Source: Saccharomyces uvarum
Taxonomy: Eukaryota > Ascomycota > Saccharomycetes > Saccharomycetales > Saccharomycetaceae
Direction of reading: 5' to 3'
NCBI GenBank assembly: GCA_947243795.1
Contig: OX365933.1
Coordinates: 124,001 to 188,000 of the forward strand
Length of the DNA: 64,000 nucleotides
In this document: piece by piece, positions 23,229 through 33,867 of the stretch
Layout of the letters: each line of letters begins with the position of its first letter
Numbering within the stretch: the stretch's first letter is position 1
Notes under the pieces: generated by a model
The model's database searches: none
Seen by the model: only the letters and a program-made list of their open reading frames with translations
Told to the model about the DNA's origin: nothing
Program-made: the position numbers and the translations under genes

Positions 23229-25649
23229 CTAAGTACGTTGTCTTTTAGTTCTACCATTACTAGAAAAAGAATCGTTTTCGTCGTCATCGTCGTCATCGTC
23301 ATCATCATCATCGTCGTCTTCCTCAATTTCGGCGTCGTCTTCCTCAATTTCGTCGTCATCCTCATCATCGACATATTCCTCACTATCATATTCTGTATTA
23401 TAGTTCACATTTTGTCGTTGTATTCTTCTCAACTGTCTCTTGCCTGGCTTCATATCTGCAAATTGCACTTTCATTTGTTCCAATTCACGAAGAATATAAT
23501 AGAAATCACACAAAAATTCCTTTAAGATCTGTAACTTCTTTCTCGCGGTGTTATATTTTGCATCTTTTGGTAGTGGATTAGTATTTAAAGAGGGATTGGA
23601 ATCAGTGGCAGAATTTGGTTTCTGTTCAACCGTTGGTGCTTCAATAACCACGACGCTTTCTTTTTCACTGTCCTTTTCTTCCTTCTTTTCATCTTTAGGT
23701 TTAGCAATTTTACAGTCTAAGAACTCTAAGAATTCCAACAATGTTGCTGAATCGTGACACATTTCATACCAGTAAACCTTGCCCAACGTATTTTTACCTT
23801 GCGCAACATCATGCGCCAAAGATGGCGTATCATGATAAAAGAGTTTGAATTGGGCACTCATTGATTGACCATCATTTTCAAACAACGTAAATGCGTTGTA
23901 TTCATTGTTTTTGAATTTCGATAGAAGCCCTTGCAAACTTCTTAGATCAGTAAAGGTACTCATTTCCAATGATTCGCCATAGCTGTGTAATCTTGGGATA
24001 TAAAAATCACCTATATGAGGAATTCTACCGAGAAAGAATTCTTGCAATCGTAGTTTATAGAGTCTTTCGGCAAATGGATTACCTAGTGGTTGGTCAGGTA
24101 ATTCCCCCTCAAATAATTGAGCCCATTTGTCATATAGAGAAAATAAGAGTTCATCCTTGTCGGGTTTCGCCGTATTTTTCATCTCAGTTTTTATTTCTTT
24201 TAGGACCTCTAACTTCCTTGATAAATCCGGTTTTTTACCTTCTTTTAATTGTTTGACAAAATGTTTTTTCTTGCTTCTGATTTCATACCTTGACTGAATT
24301 AATGAACAAAGCCTTTTGAACTGATTAAGAGTATTCTCAATCCCTTCGATGGAATATCTGGGCACTTGTTGGGTTTGAATGCCAAAGACAGGATCTTTTT
24401 TACCATGTGTTAACTTGTAAATTTCATCGTGGGCAGCTGGAGAGTGCGAGGCACACCAGTCTGCCAAAGCTCTCAACATAATAATACGGTCTAATGGTTT
24501 GAGTGCCAAAATACCATTTTTATCCATTTCTCGGTTTTGTAGAGGATCCGATTCTAGTGGAAGCGGTTCATTTTTATTCCAGGTATAAATATTTGGGGTT
24601 AGAACTTCTGGACGCCTTGGATCCACCACGGGACTTTGCTCATCTTGCTCGAAAAGAGCGGTTCTCGGTTTGGAAATGTCTTGATCACTAGGAAGATGCT
24701 GACGCCATTCCCGTGGGTACCCCCATTCATGGGCCACAAGCCTTAATCGATAAAGAGAACTGGAAAACACTTTTTTGGAGGATGAGTTTAGCTTATCCCA
24801 TGTAGTCAAAGGGCCCTTCTTTTTTGCATTTTTACTATCAAAATTCTCAGCAAATGTCAAATCTAACAAGGTTAGAAACAGCAAGTTCATCTTGTCTTGG
24901 CAATGGACGATATCCTTAATGGCCATAAAATCAGGATATAGCAACAAGGATGTGTCATCGGGACTCTTCAGGATACCTGCTGCATTTCCCTTGGGATCAC
25001 CAGGATATAAATCCAAACCAACTTCGAAATCTTGGAACGATAAGTTTTGTAAGTCTTGGTGGAAAAATGAACTAAACTTATTTATAAATGCCATCAACTT
25101 AATAATATCACCAGCATATGGGACAGGTTTCATATTCGGATTTTTCAACCTAGAGATGACACTGTATTGGTTTTTAAAATCCGAAGTGAGTAGAGGTATC
25201 GCTGAAGTCCAATTGCTAGGAATCAAAGCAGGTTCTACCTGTTCATGGGCAGGTTTAGGTTTCAGCATCACTTTTTTGTCATTAGCCTTTGAAGTGGGTT
25301 TACCATCCTTATCAGTCGTGGTAGCCTTCCTTTTCTCCACTTTACTGCTCGGCTTATCCTTCTGTGTTGCAGAGGGCTTCTTCTTAGAAGCAGCAGGCCT
25401 CTTCCTCCTGGGTTTATTGGCCCTTTCCTTTAGTTCTTCCTCATATTCATCATAAATACTTGACCTTGGCTTGGGAACACGTCTTGACCTCCTCAAATTA
25501 TCCAATGACTGCGAAGTAGTAGCGTTAAAATCCGTTTGTGAAGAAGTATCCAATGGTATGCGATCATGATTCAGGTTAGCAACCGGTGTGGAAGAGTCGC
25601 CTTGAGCTTCTTGCTGCGAATTTTGGATAGAATCGCGTTGGAAATCCAT
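23229..25649 (-). CDS. IOC3: ISW1a chromatin-remodelling subunit Ioc3
   Basis: The product is 806 aa from MDFQRDSIQN. The N-terminal ~150 residues are basic and low-complexity (RRSRRVPKPRSSIYDEYEEE, then Lys/Pro-rich). A large conserved globular region from about 150 to 700 (NWTSAIPLLTSDFKNQYSVI, FFHQDLQNLSFQDFEVGLDL, LMALRALADWCASH-type segments) is the Ioc3 core that contacts Isw1 and linker DNA. The C-terminus (about 745-800) is a long Asp/Glu run with an uninterrupted stretch of Asp. Family knowledge: Isw1-Ioc3 (ISW1a) spaces nucleosomes over promoters. The ORF is open two codons upstream (25655). It is on the opposite strand to the S. cerevisiae chromosomal orientation owing to the inversion. 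Confidence 0.94.
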   Translation of the reverse strand: MDFQRDSIQNSQQEAQGDSSTPVANLNHDRIPLDTSSQTDFNATTSQSLDNLRRSRRVPKPRSSIYDEYEEELKERANKPRRKRPAASKKKPSATQKDKPSSKVEKRKATTTDKDGKPTSKANDKKVMLKPKPAHEQVEPALIPSNWTSAIPLLTSDFKNQYSVISRLKNPNMKPVPYAGDIIKLMAFINKFSSFFHQDLQNLSFQDFEVGLDLYPGDPKGNAAGILKSPDDTSLLLYPDFMAIKDIVHCQDKMNLLFLTLLDLTFAENFDSKNAKKKGPLTTWDKLNSSSKKVFSSSLYRLRLVAHEWGYPREWRQHLPSDQDISKPRTALFEQDEQSPVVDPRRPEVLTPNIYTWNKNEPLPLESDPLQNREMDKNGILALKPLDRIIMLRALADWCASHSPAAHDEIYKLTHGKKDPVFGIQTQQVPRYSIEGIENTLNQFKRLCSLIQSRYEIRSKKKHFVKQLKEGKKPDLSRKLEVLKEIKTEMKNTAKPDKDELLFSLYDKWAQLFEGELPDQPLGNPFAERLYKLRLQEFFLGRIPHIGDFYIPRLHSYGESLEMSTFTDLRSLQGLLSKFKNNEYNAFTLFENDGQSMSAQFKLFYHDTPSLAHDVAQGKNTLGKVYWYEMCHDSATLLEFLEFLDCKIAKPKDEKKEEKDSEKESVVVIEAPTVEQKPNSATDSNPSLNTNPLPKDAKYNTARKKLQILKEFLCDFYYILRELEQMKVQFADMKPGKRQLRRIQRQNVNYNTEYDSEEYVDDEDDDEIEEDDAEIEEDDDDDDDDDDDDDENDSFSSNGRTKRQRT

Positions 25650-26253
25650 AAACAATAGAGAATAGCAGGTGCCGCTTAAAATTCTTGCTAATTGGTCGCT
25701 TTCATGACCAAAATCAACAGAAATAAAGACCCCCAGCTAGGGAAACTGCGTCCATTAATTAGTATAACTCACGTAATTTTAATGAATTTGTTAAAGTTTC
25801 AGCAGGTCGTGAAGGATGATATTTCACTTTATGATCCGGGAAGGCAATACCACGGCTATTTTCACACATAAGAGAACTGAATATTGCCGGATACGTCTTC
25901 ACCTGTGCTACTCCTGCCTTGTCAACTGTAGTGAGGAGAGCATCGTGCAGTCGAGAGAAAGCTTTGCCGTTATATACCAAGTGAAATATAAAGAGCACGT
26001 CACATTTGCTTTTACAGCTTCGTGAAAGCGTAGTGCAAACACACGCCAGCTAACAAGCATTCAGTAGCATTCTATCTTATTACATCTTATACAATCTCTA
26101 TTACGTTCCAATGCCGTCGTTCATATGCCACTCTGACAGAATCACAAAACGAGACCAAAAACGTCTATTGTTATTTTTCACCTAATTGCGGCGCGCCAAG
26201 AAAAACGCGTACGAAAGAAGTGAGTTGGATGCCAGTTTATTTTGGTTATTCTA
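25650..26253. other. IOC3 upstream region / DCV1 3' region
   Basis: About 600 bp without a convincing gene. It contains an ACGCGT (MCB-like) hexamer near 26204-26209 beside a GGCGCGCC palindrome near 26191. The small ORFs in both strands look like chance. Confidence 0.45.
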
Positions 26254-27687
26254 CTAGTAGAAGGAGTAAGCTGGCTGGGGGTCACTCTTCACAGGATGCA
26301 TCCGTTTTCTGTAAGCGGGCTTGTATTTATTAGGCAGCATTTGATGCGAGACATAGGTGTTGGAGAGTGTTTGGAGGGAGTGTTTGGAAGTACTTGGAGT
26401 GGGATGAGGGTTATAGTTATAATTGTAGTCATCTCCCATTGACATCTGCTGCGGATGCGATGGGGAAGGGAAATTGTGATAAACATCTTCTTGATGCTGG
26501 AGATCCACCGGATGATGGGGTTGATATTGGGGAGGCGCCGTGACTTGGTAATCTCTCTGTGAATATATCTTGAAGAGACGGGCTGCTGGGGCAACCTGAG
26601 CACCGAACAACCAGGGCGGATCGTAGCTGCGTTGCGAATGACTCGAAATTCCCTCATAGTACAAAATGTTTTCGATTTTTTTCTCAATGGGTACCTCTGC
26701 TTCTTTCTCTTTTACAGGAAAGTTAGTTAAGTCTATTTTATCCAAAAGAAATGTTTCCTGCATTCCCGTATCCCTTCTGGAAAACATTTCTGTATCGTTC
26801 AACTTTGGAATGAAAAAATTTACTAAAGGCTCTTGTTTTGGAGAGTCATCCTCGGACTGTTGTTCATCTTGATTTTCAGTGGCTGGTTCATCTTGATTTT
26901 CAGTGACTGGTTCTTCTTGATAAGGATCTAAGGTTTTTTGTAGAACATCATTGATGACATTTGCGCTAGTATACACAGAATGACTAGAGAAAGACGGTGT
27001 CGTGGTCCTCATCGCTTGCAAAGATTTATCGGTGATGGTGCTGGGTGTTTGGCTCCTACCATATAGCTTAAGAATGCTATCCACATTTTCAACACTAGCT
27101 TCTTTATCAATAGTTTCCGTTTCACGCAAGCCCACGCAGCCCAAAACTGACAAGACACACACAATTAGTGACCAAAATGAACACGGAACAGTTAGCCAAC
27201 CGCACCAGGTTGTATAAGGGTGAAATTGCGCCAAAATAACAAGGCAGGCAAATAAAGTCGATAAAAATGTCATTATTTGGAGAACAGTGTTAGAAATAAT
27301 GAAGGAAACGTTGAAATCTCCTCCAGGCTTGTATAGAAAAAAGGAAATCAAAGAATATAAGAAACTGATAAAAGCCAAACCTGTGGCTATAGGTATAGAA
27401 ATTAAAAGTTTCCCGATGATATGTCTTACCCTAGGATCCAACCACCAACGTTCGAAAGAAGAGTCGAGGAGCGTTATTTTGGTAGGATTATACATCAACT
27501 GTGCTCGAGAGCAGGAAACGACCGCTGCAGCTCGACAGTAACCGAAGGCACCATAGGAAATCCCTCCGTGTTGGGCCAGCCCCCACTTTTTGATTATCGG
27601 AGATGTTAAGCAGCATAATAGAAACCCCACAAAGGAAATAAATTGTAGAAGAGAACATAGCAAAAATGTCGGCTTTAAACCAAGCAT
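26254..27687 (-). CDS. DCV1: Dcv1-like Sur7/PalI-family membrane protein, long form
   Basis: From ATG 27687 the product is 477 aa (the frame is open to 27816, giving 520). There are four hydrophobic segments: residues about 5-27 (FLLCSLLQFISFVGFLLCCL), then three clustered at about 95-205 (GKLLISIPIATGLAFISFLY; NVSFIISNTVLQIMTFLSTL; LTVPCSFWSLIVCVLSVLGC). The first extracellular loop has a GISYGAFGYC block, the pattern of fungal Sur7/PalI eisosome-type proteins. The cytosolic tail is long and hydrophilic and ends with Pro/His/Tyr-rich sequence. Placed as YFR012W by synteny between IOC3 and tRNA-Tyr/MIC19. I recall the S. cerevisiae reference ORF as only ~200 aa, so this looks like the intact ancestral form, comparable to paralogue Toh1. 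Function is unknown. Confidence 0.82.
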   Translation of the reverse strand: MLGLKPTFLLCSLLQFISFVGFLLCCLTSPIIKKWGLAQHGGISYGAFGYCRAAAVVSCSRAQLMYNPTKITLLDSSFERWWLDPRVRHIIGKLLISIPIATGLAFISFLYSLISFFLYKPGGDFNVSFIISNTVLQIMTFLSTLFACLVILAQFHPYTTWCGWLTVPCSFWSLIVCVLSVLGCVGLRETETIDKEASVENVDSILKLYGRSQTPSTITDKSLQAMRTTTPSFSSHSVYTSANVINDVLQKTLDPYQEEPVTENQDEPATENQDEQQSEDDSPKQEPLVNFFIPKLNDTEMFSRRDTGMQETFLLDKIDLTNFPVKEKEAEVPIEKKIENILYYEGISSHSQRSYDPPWLFGAQVAPAARLFKIYSQRDYQVTAPPQYQPHHPVDLQHQEDVYHNFPSPSHPQQMSMGDDYNYNYNPHPTPSTSKHSLQTLSNTYVSHQMLPNKYKPAYRKRMHPVKSDPQPAYSFY

Positions 27688-28090
27688 TACGTAGCGAATA
27701 CGGTGGTTTCCAAAAAAAAATAAGGAATTATGCAAAATAGAAGCTAGCAAGTTCTTCAATTCTGGCAAGTCCCATAGATAAAAAAAAGTTGTTAATAGCT
27801 GAAAAATATATTTCAACTTGAGTGATCAATTACAGTCTTCATATTTTTTTCTTTTAATTTTTTTTCAATTTCCTTGATATATTCTGTCACAAAAAATGAA
27901 CTAAGAAATTACGGAATTTTGGTAAAGGCCAAGAATAAAAAAAGTATATTTGCCGCCACACAATTACATAGACGTTCAAGCATGCTTTAAGGCGTACTTG
28001 TGCTTGTTATTAATCTAAAGTGTTCTCTGTCTAAGAGTAGGTGGTGGGGGGGGGAACCCTTGGTAATGACAAATAAATGGCAAAAAAATA
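27688..28090. other. DCV1 upstream region
   Basis: About 400 bp between the preferred DCV1 start and tRNA-Tyr. It contains long A and T runs (27710-27722, 27840-27870) and a G-run at 28047-28055. In S. cerevisiae an origin (ARS606) lies about here, but I did not find an exact ACS match. Confidence 0.4.
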
Positions 28091-28179
28091 TCTCCCGGGG
28101 GCGAGTCGAACGCCCGATCTCAAGATTTCGTGGTAATAAATTACAGTCTTGCGCCTTAGACCAACTTGGCTACCGAGAG
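28091..28179 (-). tRNA. tY(GUA)F: tRNA-Tyr(GUA) with intron, copy 1
   Basis: The reverse strand reads CTCTCGGTAGCCAAGTTGGT at the 5' end. The anticodon GTA lies in GACTGTAATTTATTACCACG, with a 14-nt intron, and the B box is GCGTTCGACTCGC. Length is 89 nt. It is identical in sequence to the copy at 62490-62578, with matching short flanks. A T-run for termination lies at 28083-28089 (minus strand). Confidence 0.98.
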
Positions 28180-28367
28180 TCGTTTTTGTTGAAAGATCTA
28201 GTCCCAATATGCTTACTTAGGGTAGGAAATATTTCTATCCTTCCAATGAGAGACAAAGGAAAAATAAGTGGAAAGGAATAGTTTAGAGAACTTGTTCACC
28301 AAGAGAAGGAAAGAACAAAAGAAAGCGACATATCAAAAAGTGTACAGGGTTCAACTAAAGACTAATC

Positions 28368-28880
28368 ATGGGCTCGAATACTTCTAAAGTGGGTACAGGC
28401 GCCGAACAACAACAAGTGTACACTCCACAAACTCAGATTGATTTTTCGCAGTCTTTAGTATCTCAATTGGATTCATCAAAAGAATCTGATTATGTCACCA
28501 AGCAAAACGCAGAGAAGTTCATTGAAAAAAAAGTCGCTCAAAGGCTATCTGACTTAGAAGTCGAAACACTGAAGAAGTTCGAGAATACTTTGAACAATTC
28601 GCTATTATCGGACGATGATAAGGATGCCATTGATGGAGTGTCGTCAAGTTCATTGAATGGCCAGATCGAGTCCTTAAATAAGAAGCTAACCTTGTTCGAT
28701 CAACTAGAGTTACAGAAATTAGAAAAATACGGTGGTGCCAAGAGCAAGTCCGATAACAAGAAGGACAACGGCGAGGTCTCTATAAAGACAAAATTAACTG
28801 AATGCCTTTTGGCCAATAAAGGCAAACCGCTGAATTGTTATGAGGAGATGGAGGAATTTAAAAAACTCGTTATGGGTTGA
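28368..28880 (+). CDS. MIC19: MICOS subunit Mic19 (Aim13)
   Basis: The product is 170 aa. The N-terminus MGSNTSK fits an N-myristoylation signal. A central coiled coil covers about residues 40-125. A C-terminal CHCH-like half-domain has Cys146 and Cys157 in [18 protein letters not shown], a single CX10C pair as in fungal Mic19. Family knowledge: Mic19 joins Mic60 in the MICOS complex at crista junctions, in the intermembrane space. It lies inside the inverted block between tRNA-Tyr and UBP6, with which it is convergent (226 bp apart). Confidence 0.94.
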   Translation: MGSNTSKVGTGAEQQQVYTPQTQIDFSQSLVSQLDSSKESDYVTKQNAEKFIEKKVAQRLSDLEVETLKKFENTLNNSLLSDDDKDAIDGVSSSSLNGQIESLNKKLTLFDQLELQKLEKYGGAKSKSDNKKDNGEVSIKTKLTECLLANKGKPLNCYEEMEEFKKLVMG

Positions 28881-29105
28881 ATAAAGAAAAACATACGCAA
28901 GCTCAGCCAAGAGAAAAGAAAAATACCGATAATGAGAAAAAAGATTGCCATTTCATGTATATAAGAAAGTGGATTTTTTTTACTAAAGGATAAATGATAA
29001 GGGAAGAGAAAGAAATTTTTTTGTGTATGTAGATGTATATGTATATTCCGAAGAAGATATTAGATAATTCTAATAATGAAAAAAAAAATACTTTAAATTT
29101 GTGCT

Positions 29106-30608
29106 TCACAAACCAAACCCTTTATACATTAAGATCAATGCACTATCACTTTCACCACCACCAGCTAACGATTCAATTTTTTCCTTTTCAACAGCGGTAA
29201 CTTTATCGTCGTTGAATTTATACCACTTATTTTCGTCCAATTCATCCCTTATAAAAGCTTGATAATGTCCGGATTCAGAATTGGCACCTTGATGTGTAAT
29301 GACACCAATTAGGTTATAAACACACGATGGGTTCTCACCCTTCTCCAAATTTTCAGGGAAGTGTTTCTTGTACTCCTCCAACCACTGGTCTTGTTCACTT
29401 TCACTAAGAGCTACTTGTGTCTCGTATTGCTCCTTTGGTGTCATGTCATTTTCGCTGGACGATGATGGGTCAAATTTACGCCTTTTGATTTCTCTTTCTT
29501 TTTCATTTTTCTCCTTTTCAACTTTTCTTAATTCATCACGAACTTTTATCTTTTCTTGTGCATATTCTGGTGTAAGCATATCGGCGATGTCCAACTGAAA
29601 TGGGAAAACAACCTTACGCAAAATCTTAGATTTCTTGTTAGTGGATCTTTTCCAAAAAAATCTAACGTATTGAACGGTTAAAAATCTTGGTAATCTTGAT
29701 ATTTTCTTTTCTACACTATAAGTGGAATTGGCGCCAGTAAGATCTGATCTTTTTTCAATCTTTTCGTTTAAACTTTCGAGTAGTCCATTTCTCATGAAAT
29801 TTGTAGTACTGGAAATATGGCATTGTAGTTTGGAATCGCTCTCGTTTTCCTTAACGGTAACATCGGTTTCATTAGCTGTATCCTTGATAGTAGTTTTGAA
29901 TTGAATTCTAAAATCTTCAGAAAATTTGTCACCAAATACAACACTCATACTATGGAACAATTGCGTAAACAATTCTTCAGCGTCTTGTTGCTTATAAAAC
30001 CCACCTTGTTGATCACGTTCAGCGAACTGTGGATAACATTTTCTCAAAGTGTTTAATAGCACAATGGGTAAAACACTCTTAAAGCTCTTATTATGCAAAT
30101 TCTCGAAACAACGTTTCATTTCAATGACAATTTGCTTATGCGTTTCTTCATCTTGTGCACTACTACTAGAGACCTCTTCAGAAGGGTTATAATTAAGAAT
30201 CATATCTCTCACATCGTCCACTCCGTATAAAGCCTGTAGAGTGGCATTCAAATAGCAGGTGTTACCCATATTCTTGAAACCAACAGGCGATTGAGCAAAC
30301 TGTTGAACTTGTTGCTCAGGTGCAAGGTCTTCGATAAAATTGTTCTTCTTTGCTGGTTTAGAGATCAAGTTAGCATCTGGAGTTCCCAATAGCATCACGG
30401 TTGTTCCTGGTTTAATCAAAGAGGATATTTGGATGGACTCTTCACCAGTTAACCCGCCTTTAACCATATATTTTTGGCGAGAGCTTGGCACTTGAGTCAA
30501 TTCCTCCACTTTATTTTTCAAGTCAGCTGCAGTGGCATCAGTGGAAAGAGTTATTGGGTAAACTTTACCGGAATGTCTAATACTAAATTCAAACGTTTCA
30601 CCACTCAT
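29106..30608 (-). CDS. UBP6: Proteasome-associated deubiquitinase Ubp6
   Basis: From the second ATG the product is 500 aa (499 in S. cerevisiae); the first ATG at 30611 adds one Met. The N-terminal ubiquitin-like domain (about residues 1-75) docks on Rpn1. The USP domain follows, with the Cys box [19 protein letters not shown] (catalytic Cys118), DAEELF, and the His box [13 protein letters not shown] near residue 446, then an Asp/Asn-bearing [10 protein letters not shown]. It trims ubiquitin chains on proteasome-bound substrates and delays degradation. A PACE variant lies in its promoter, as expected for an Rpn4 target. It lies inside the inversion, next to GCN20. Confidence 0.97.
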   Translation of the reverse strand: MSGETFEFSIRHSGKVYPITLSTDATAADLKNKVEELTQVPSSRQKYMVKGGLTGEESIQISSLIKPGTTVMLLGTPDANLISKPAKKNNFIEDLAPEQQVQQFAQSPVGFKNMGNTCYLNATLQALYGVDDVRDMILNYNPSEEVSSSSAQDEETHKQIVIEMKRCFENLHNKSFKSVLPIVLLNTLRKCYPQFAERDQQGGFYKQQDAEELFTQLFHSMSVVFGDKFSEDFRIQFKTTIKDTANETDVTVKENESDSKLQCHISSTTNFMRNGLLESLNEKIEKRSDLTGANSTYSVEKKISRLPRFLTVQYVRFFWKRSTNKKSKILRKVVFPFQLDIADMLTPEYAQEKIKVRDELRKVEKEKNEKEREIKRRKFDPSSSSENDMTPKEQYETQVALSESEQDQWLEEYKKHFPENLEKGENPSCVYNLIGVITHQGANSESGHYQAFIRDELDENKWYKFNDDKVTAVEKEKIESLAGGGESDSALILMYKGFGL

Positions 30609-30699
30609 CATTCAACACAATAGTAACTCGAGCAAATGTCCCTATATATTTATCCTTTCAAAGAGCTGAATCCCGTATTCAAAAACACCAATCGCATAG

Positions 30700-30708
30700 A
30701 GTGGCAAA
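30700..30708 (+). promoter_or_regulatory. PACE-type Rpn4 site of UBP6
   Basis: AGTGGCAAA, one mismatch from the canonical GGTGGCAAA, lies 92-100 bp upstream of the UBP6 ATG. It fits Rpn4 control shared with RPN11. Confidence 0.7.
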
Positions 30709-30935
30709 TCCAAAAACTATTTCACCCTTCATATATGTTTACCATTTTATATTACCACTAATGTTTACGTTTAAAGTGATGTGAATACCGATGAGACCCG
30801 ATAATGTATAGATTTCATGCTATTTAGTTGAATTTTGATCCCCACATGAACAAATAAAAGAAAGGGTGAGGCTATGAATGCATAAGTTAAATACGGTTCT
30901 ATGAAAACGTAAGCTAGTGCCTTTTTCTTGATTGA

Positions 30936-33194
30936 CTAATGTTTCTTAACGACACCGGCGGCATCAGCAGATTCCAAGATATAGTCTCTATAGCCGTAAA
31001 TAGAACCTTCGAATCTCTTGACGGTACCTTCTTCTGAGACCCAGATCTCCTTACAAACAGAGTCGATAACGGAGATATCATGGGAAACCATCAGAACACC
31101 ACCGTTGAAGTTCTTCAAGGCATCCACCAAGGCATCTAGACCAGTGGTATCCAAATGATTAGAAGGTTCATCCAGAACCAAGATATGTGGGTTGTTTAAA
31201 CATAAGGCAGCAAACGCCACACGAGATTTTTGACCACCGGACAACAGTTGCATTTTTTGTAGACCCAAAGTACCAGTGATACCAAACGAACCCAAATGAC
31301 GTCTATATTCTTCGTCTGTCTTACCTGGGAAAGAATTAGACATCCAATCCACGGCAGAAGTGGTCAAATCCATAGAGTCCACATGATGTTGCGTGAAGTA
31401 ACCGATACGCAATCTTGGGTTTCTTGATACGAAACCCTTGGTTGGTCTTAATTGTTCCATCATGATCTTTAATAATGTAGTCTTACCACAACCATTGGCA
31501 CCCACAAGAGCGATTCTGGAATCCATTTGAACATCCAAGTTCACGTCCCTCAATAGCAGGTTGTTTTCATTATAACCAAAGAAAACGTCTTGTAGTTGAA
31601 TAATCGGTGGAGATAGTTTATCACATTCAGGGAATTTGAAATCAATGGTTTTGTCTTGTTCTGGTGGTTCCAAAACGGGCAGTTTTTCCAATTTTTTGAT
31701 TCTTGATTGAGCTTCTTGTGATTTGGCAGCATTGTATCTATACTTGTCGATAAACTCCTGTAAATGCTTTCTGTAAGCCATTTGGTTATCGTATTCACGT
31801 TGAGCATTCTTTCTACGTTCCTCCTTTGTGGTATAAAAGGAATCAAAATCTTGGCCTCTATAGTAGTCCAATCTTTCGTTGTGTTGGTATATGATGTCCG
31901 TAGCGACTTCGTTCAAAAATGCACGATCGTGAGAAACTGTCAAAATTGTGTTTGGATAAGTTTTCAAGTATTCTGACAAGTAGGCGATGGATGGAACATC
32001 CAACATATTGGAAGGTTCATCTAATAACAACAGATCTGGTTGACAGAACAAGGCTCTTGCCAGTGACAATCTCATTCTCCAACCACCGGAGAACGAGTTG
32101 GTAGGTTGTTGCTGTGCCTCCGTACTGAAACCCAAACCGTACAAGATGGAAGCGGCTCTCGCTTCAGCCTTATCGGATTCCATATCAACCAATTTTTCGG
32201 AAATTTGTATCAAATGACTATCCAAATCTTCTCTTTCATTGTCCAATTTTTTAACTTCCAAACTCTCTTCTTCGAATTCGCTTCTCAAAGTATCAATTTC
32301 CTTTAATCTTTCATTGATCTTGACTTCTTCACTTATCAGTTGTTTTCTCCAAACATCAGCATCCAAGACACTCTGCAGGGCCTTTGTCTCGTCACCTCTA
32401 AGTTCTTGTTCCACATGCAGAATGGAAACGTGTTTAGGAACGTTTAGTTCTCTTCTAGACAAGGCTCTTAGTAAAGTGGATTTACCGATACCATTTTGAC
32501 CCACAAGACCATATCTGTGGCCGAAACTTAGGGTCAATTGAGCATTAGAAAGAATTCTTTGACCATCACCGACATACAAATCGAAAGTATCGATATGAAT
32601 ATCCTTTGATTTACCGGCAGATGAACCGAATTCCAATGGGTTGATTTGCAAGAAAAAGGAATCGTAGTCTTCGTCCCTTTCGTCATCAATCAATTTTGAA
32701 GCCTCGTATTGAACGAATTTATTATTTCTCTTGGCGACCTTCTTAGCAATCTTTTGTTCAGCCTTGGCCAGTTTTTTCAAATCCACTCTGGTTTCCATAT
32801 TTCTACCAGCATGTTCGATGTCACCGTTGACACCCATCATGCTCAAGGAGGCGTTGATGTTGGACTTACTATTGTGGCTCTTCAAGACATTAATATCTAG
32901 CAGTCTCTTGGATGTATCACCAGTCAGTTCCAATTTGGCCTCATTTTCCTTTAGTTGGATGCTCAATTGCTCCAAAATGCTCTGGGCCAATTCGTCCACT
33001 TTGCTTCTTGGAGCGCCTGCATCAACCAGCAAATCGGAGATGAACTTGACTTCGTTGGGCAAATCTACTTGCTTACTTTGAACGGCATCGAAAGTAATAC
33101 CGGATAAGTGATTGAAATAGCCTACGGCATAATCAGTGACGATAGGATCAATTCTTGCTGCAGCCTTTCTCACTTGGGAACCAATACTAGGCAT
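30936..33194 (-). CDS. GCN20: ABC-F ATPase Gcn20
   Basis: The product is 752 aa, the same as S. cerevisiae. The N-terminal ~190 residues bind Gcn1. Two ABC cassettes without membrane domains follow. The first has [12 protein letters not shown], signature [16 protein letters not shown] and [12 protein letters not shown]. The second has [27 protein letters not shown] and [12 protein letters not shown]. Between them lies the charged ABC-F linker ([20 protein letters not shown]). With Gcn1 it activates the eIF2alpha kinase Gcn2 on translating ribosomes during amino-acid starvation. In S. cerevisiae it follows FAR7 and a tRNA-Gly; here it has been moved to the distal end of the inverted block and still has a tRNA-Gly 169 bp upstream. 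Confidence 0.97.
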   Translation of the reverse strand: MPSIGSQVRKAAARIDPIVTDYAVGYFNHLSGITFDAVQSKQVDLPNEVKFISDLLVDAGAPRSKVDELAQSILEQLSIQLKENEAKLELTGDTSKRLLDINVLKSHNSKSNINASLSMMGVNGDIEHAGRNMETRVDLKKLAKAEQKIAKKVAKRNNKFVQYEASKLIDDERDEDYDSFFLQINPLEFGSSAGKSKDIHIDTFDLYVGDGQRILSNAQLTLSFGHRYGLVGQNGIGKSTLLRALSRRELNVPKHVSILHVEQELRGDETKALQSVLDADVWRKQLISEEVKINERLKEIDTLRSEFEEESLEVKKLDNEREDLDSHLIQISEKLVDMESDKAEARAASILYGLGFSTEAQQQPTNSFSGGWRMRLSLARALFCQPDLLLLDEPSNMLDVPSIAYLSEYLKTYPNTILTVSHDRAFLNEVATDIIYQHNERLDYYRGQDFDSFYTTKEERRKNAQREYDNQMAYRKHLQEFIDKYRYNAAKSQEAQSRIKKLEKLPVLEPPEQDKTIDFKFPECDKLSPPIIQLQDVFFGYNENNLLLRDVNLDVQMDSRIALVGANGCGKTTLLKIMMEQLRPTKGFVSRNPRLRIGYFTQHHVDSMDLTTSAVDWMSNSFPGKTDEEYRRHLGSFGITGTLGLQKMQLLSGGQKSRVAFAALCLNNPHILVLDEPSNHLDTTGLDALVDALKNFNGGVLMVSHDISVIDSVCKEIWVSEEGTVKRFEGSIYGYRDYILESADAAGVVKKH

Positions 33195-33362
33195 TGTAAG
33201 AGGGATTTTGCTTTGTTTATTGGTAGTTGGTAACTCGAAGAAAAAAAAACCCTATTATAAACTTTTAAACATATGTTCTTGTTATTTTCTTGTCAGTGTC
33301 AAAATAGTAGAAAATTTTCTCAGAACTTTGGTAGTGAAGAAAAAAATGTAAAAAAATAAACA

Positions 33363-33433
33363 TGCGCAAGCCCGGAATCGAACCGGGGGCCCAACGATGG
33401 CAACGTTGGATTTTACCACTAAACCACTTGCGC
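33363..33433 (-). tRNA. tG(GCC)F: tRNA-Gly(GCC), distal boundary of the inversion
   Basis: The reverse complement is identical over 71 nt to the tRNA-Gly at 13874-13944. A T-run at the minus-strand 3' side (complement of AAAAAAATG near 33345-33357) serves as terminator. It lies between GCN20 (inverted) and the Ty relic (standard side). Confidence 0.98.
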
Positions 33434-33522
33434 TTATTTGGTTGTGATTTTCAGTATCACTGAAAAAGCTATATGATGGGGATGCAGATTGATGCCACGG
33501 GGCAGCTGTTGATAATGCTGGA

Positions 33523-33867
33523 TGTTGGAATAAGTGAATACCGATATACACTTATAATGACCATTAAAGTTGTATGATGATCCTTGGGATTCCATTGTTT
33601 CTTAATGTTACAATATTACGTATATAGATTATACTAGAGATTCTCCTCATGGATTTAGGAATCCACAAAAAGGAATCTGCAATTTTGCATAATATTATAA
33701 ATGATTCTGTTCCTCTTTTTATATAAATTCACTCAGTCCTTGCGCATCAGCCTCCATTAATTTCGACGACAGTTTAAATCTTAATTTACTGGTGTTGTAA
33801 TTTATGTCGTCTTCTAACACCGTATATAATAGTAATAGATGGACGATAGTTGAATATTGTTCCAACA
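33523..33867 (-). repeat. 3' LTR of the Ty1/Ty2-type relic
   Basis: The right end TTCCAACA at 33860-33867 is the inverted LTR start (TGTTGGAA). The body contains conserved delta-LTR segments (TTGGGATTCCATT, CTCCTCATGGATTTAGGAATCC, ACACCGTATATAATAGTAAT). The left limit is either TGTTGGAATAAG at 33523 (345 bp total) or near 33577, where similarity to classical delta LTRs ends. It lies 90 bp upstream of the tRNA-Gly, the usual Ty1 target zone. Confidence 0.8.

Noticed and set aside
24775-25455. 226-aa plus-strand ORF opposite IOC3
   Set aside because: Antisense shadow of the Lys/Pro-rich IOC3 N-terminus.
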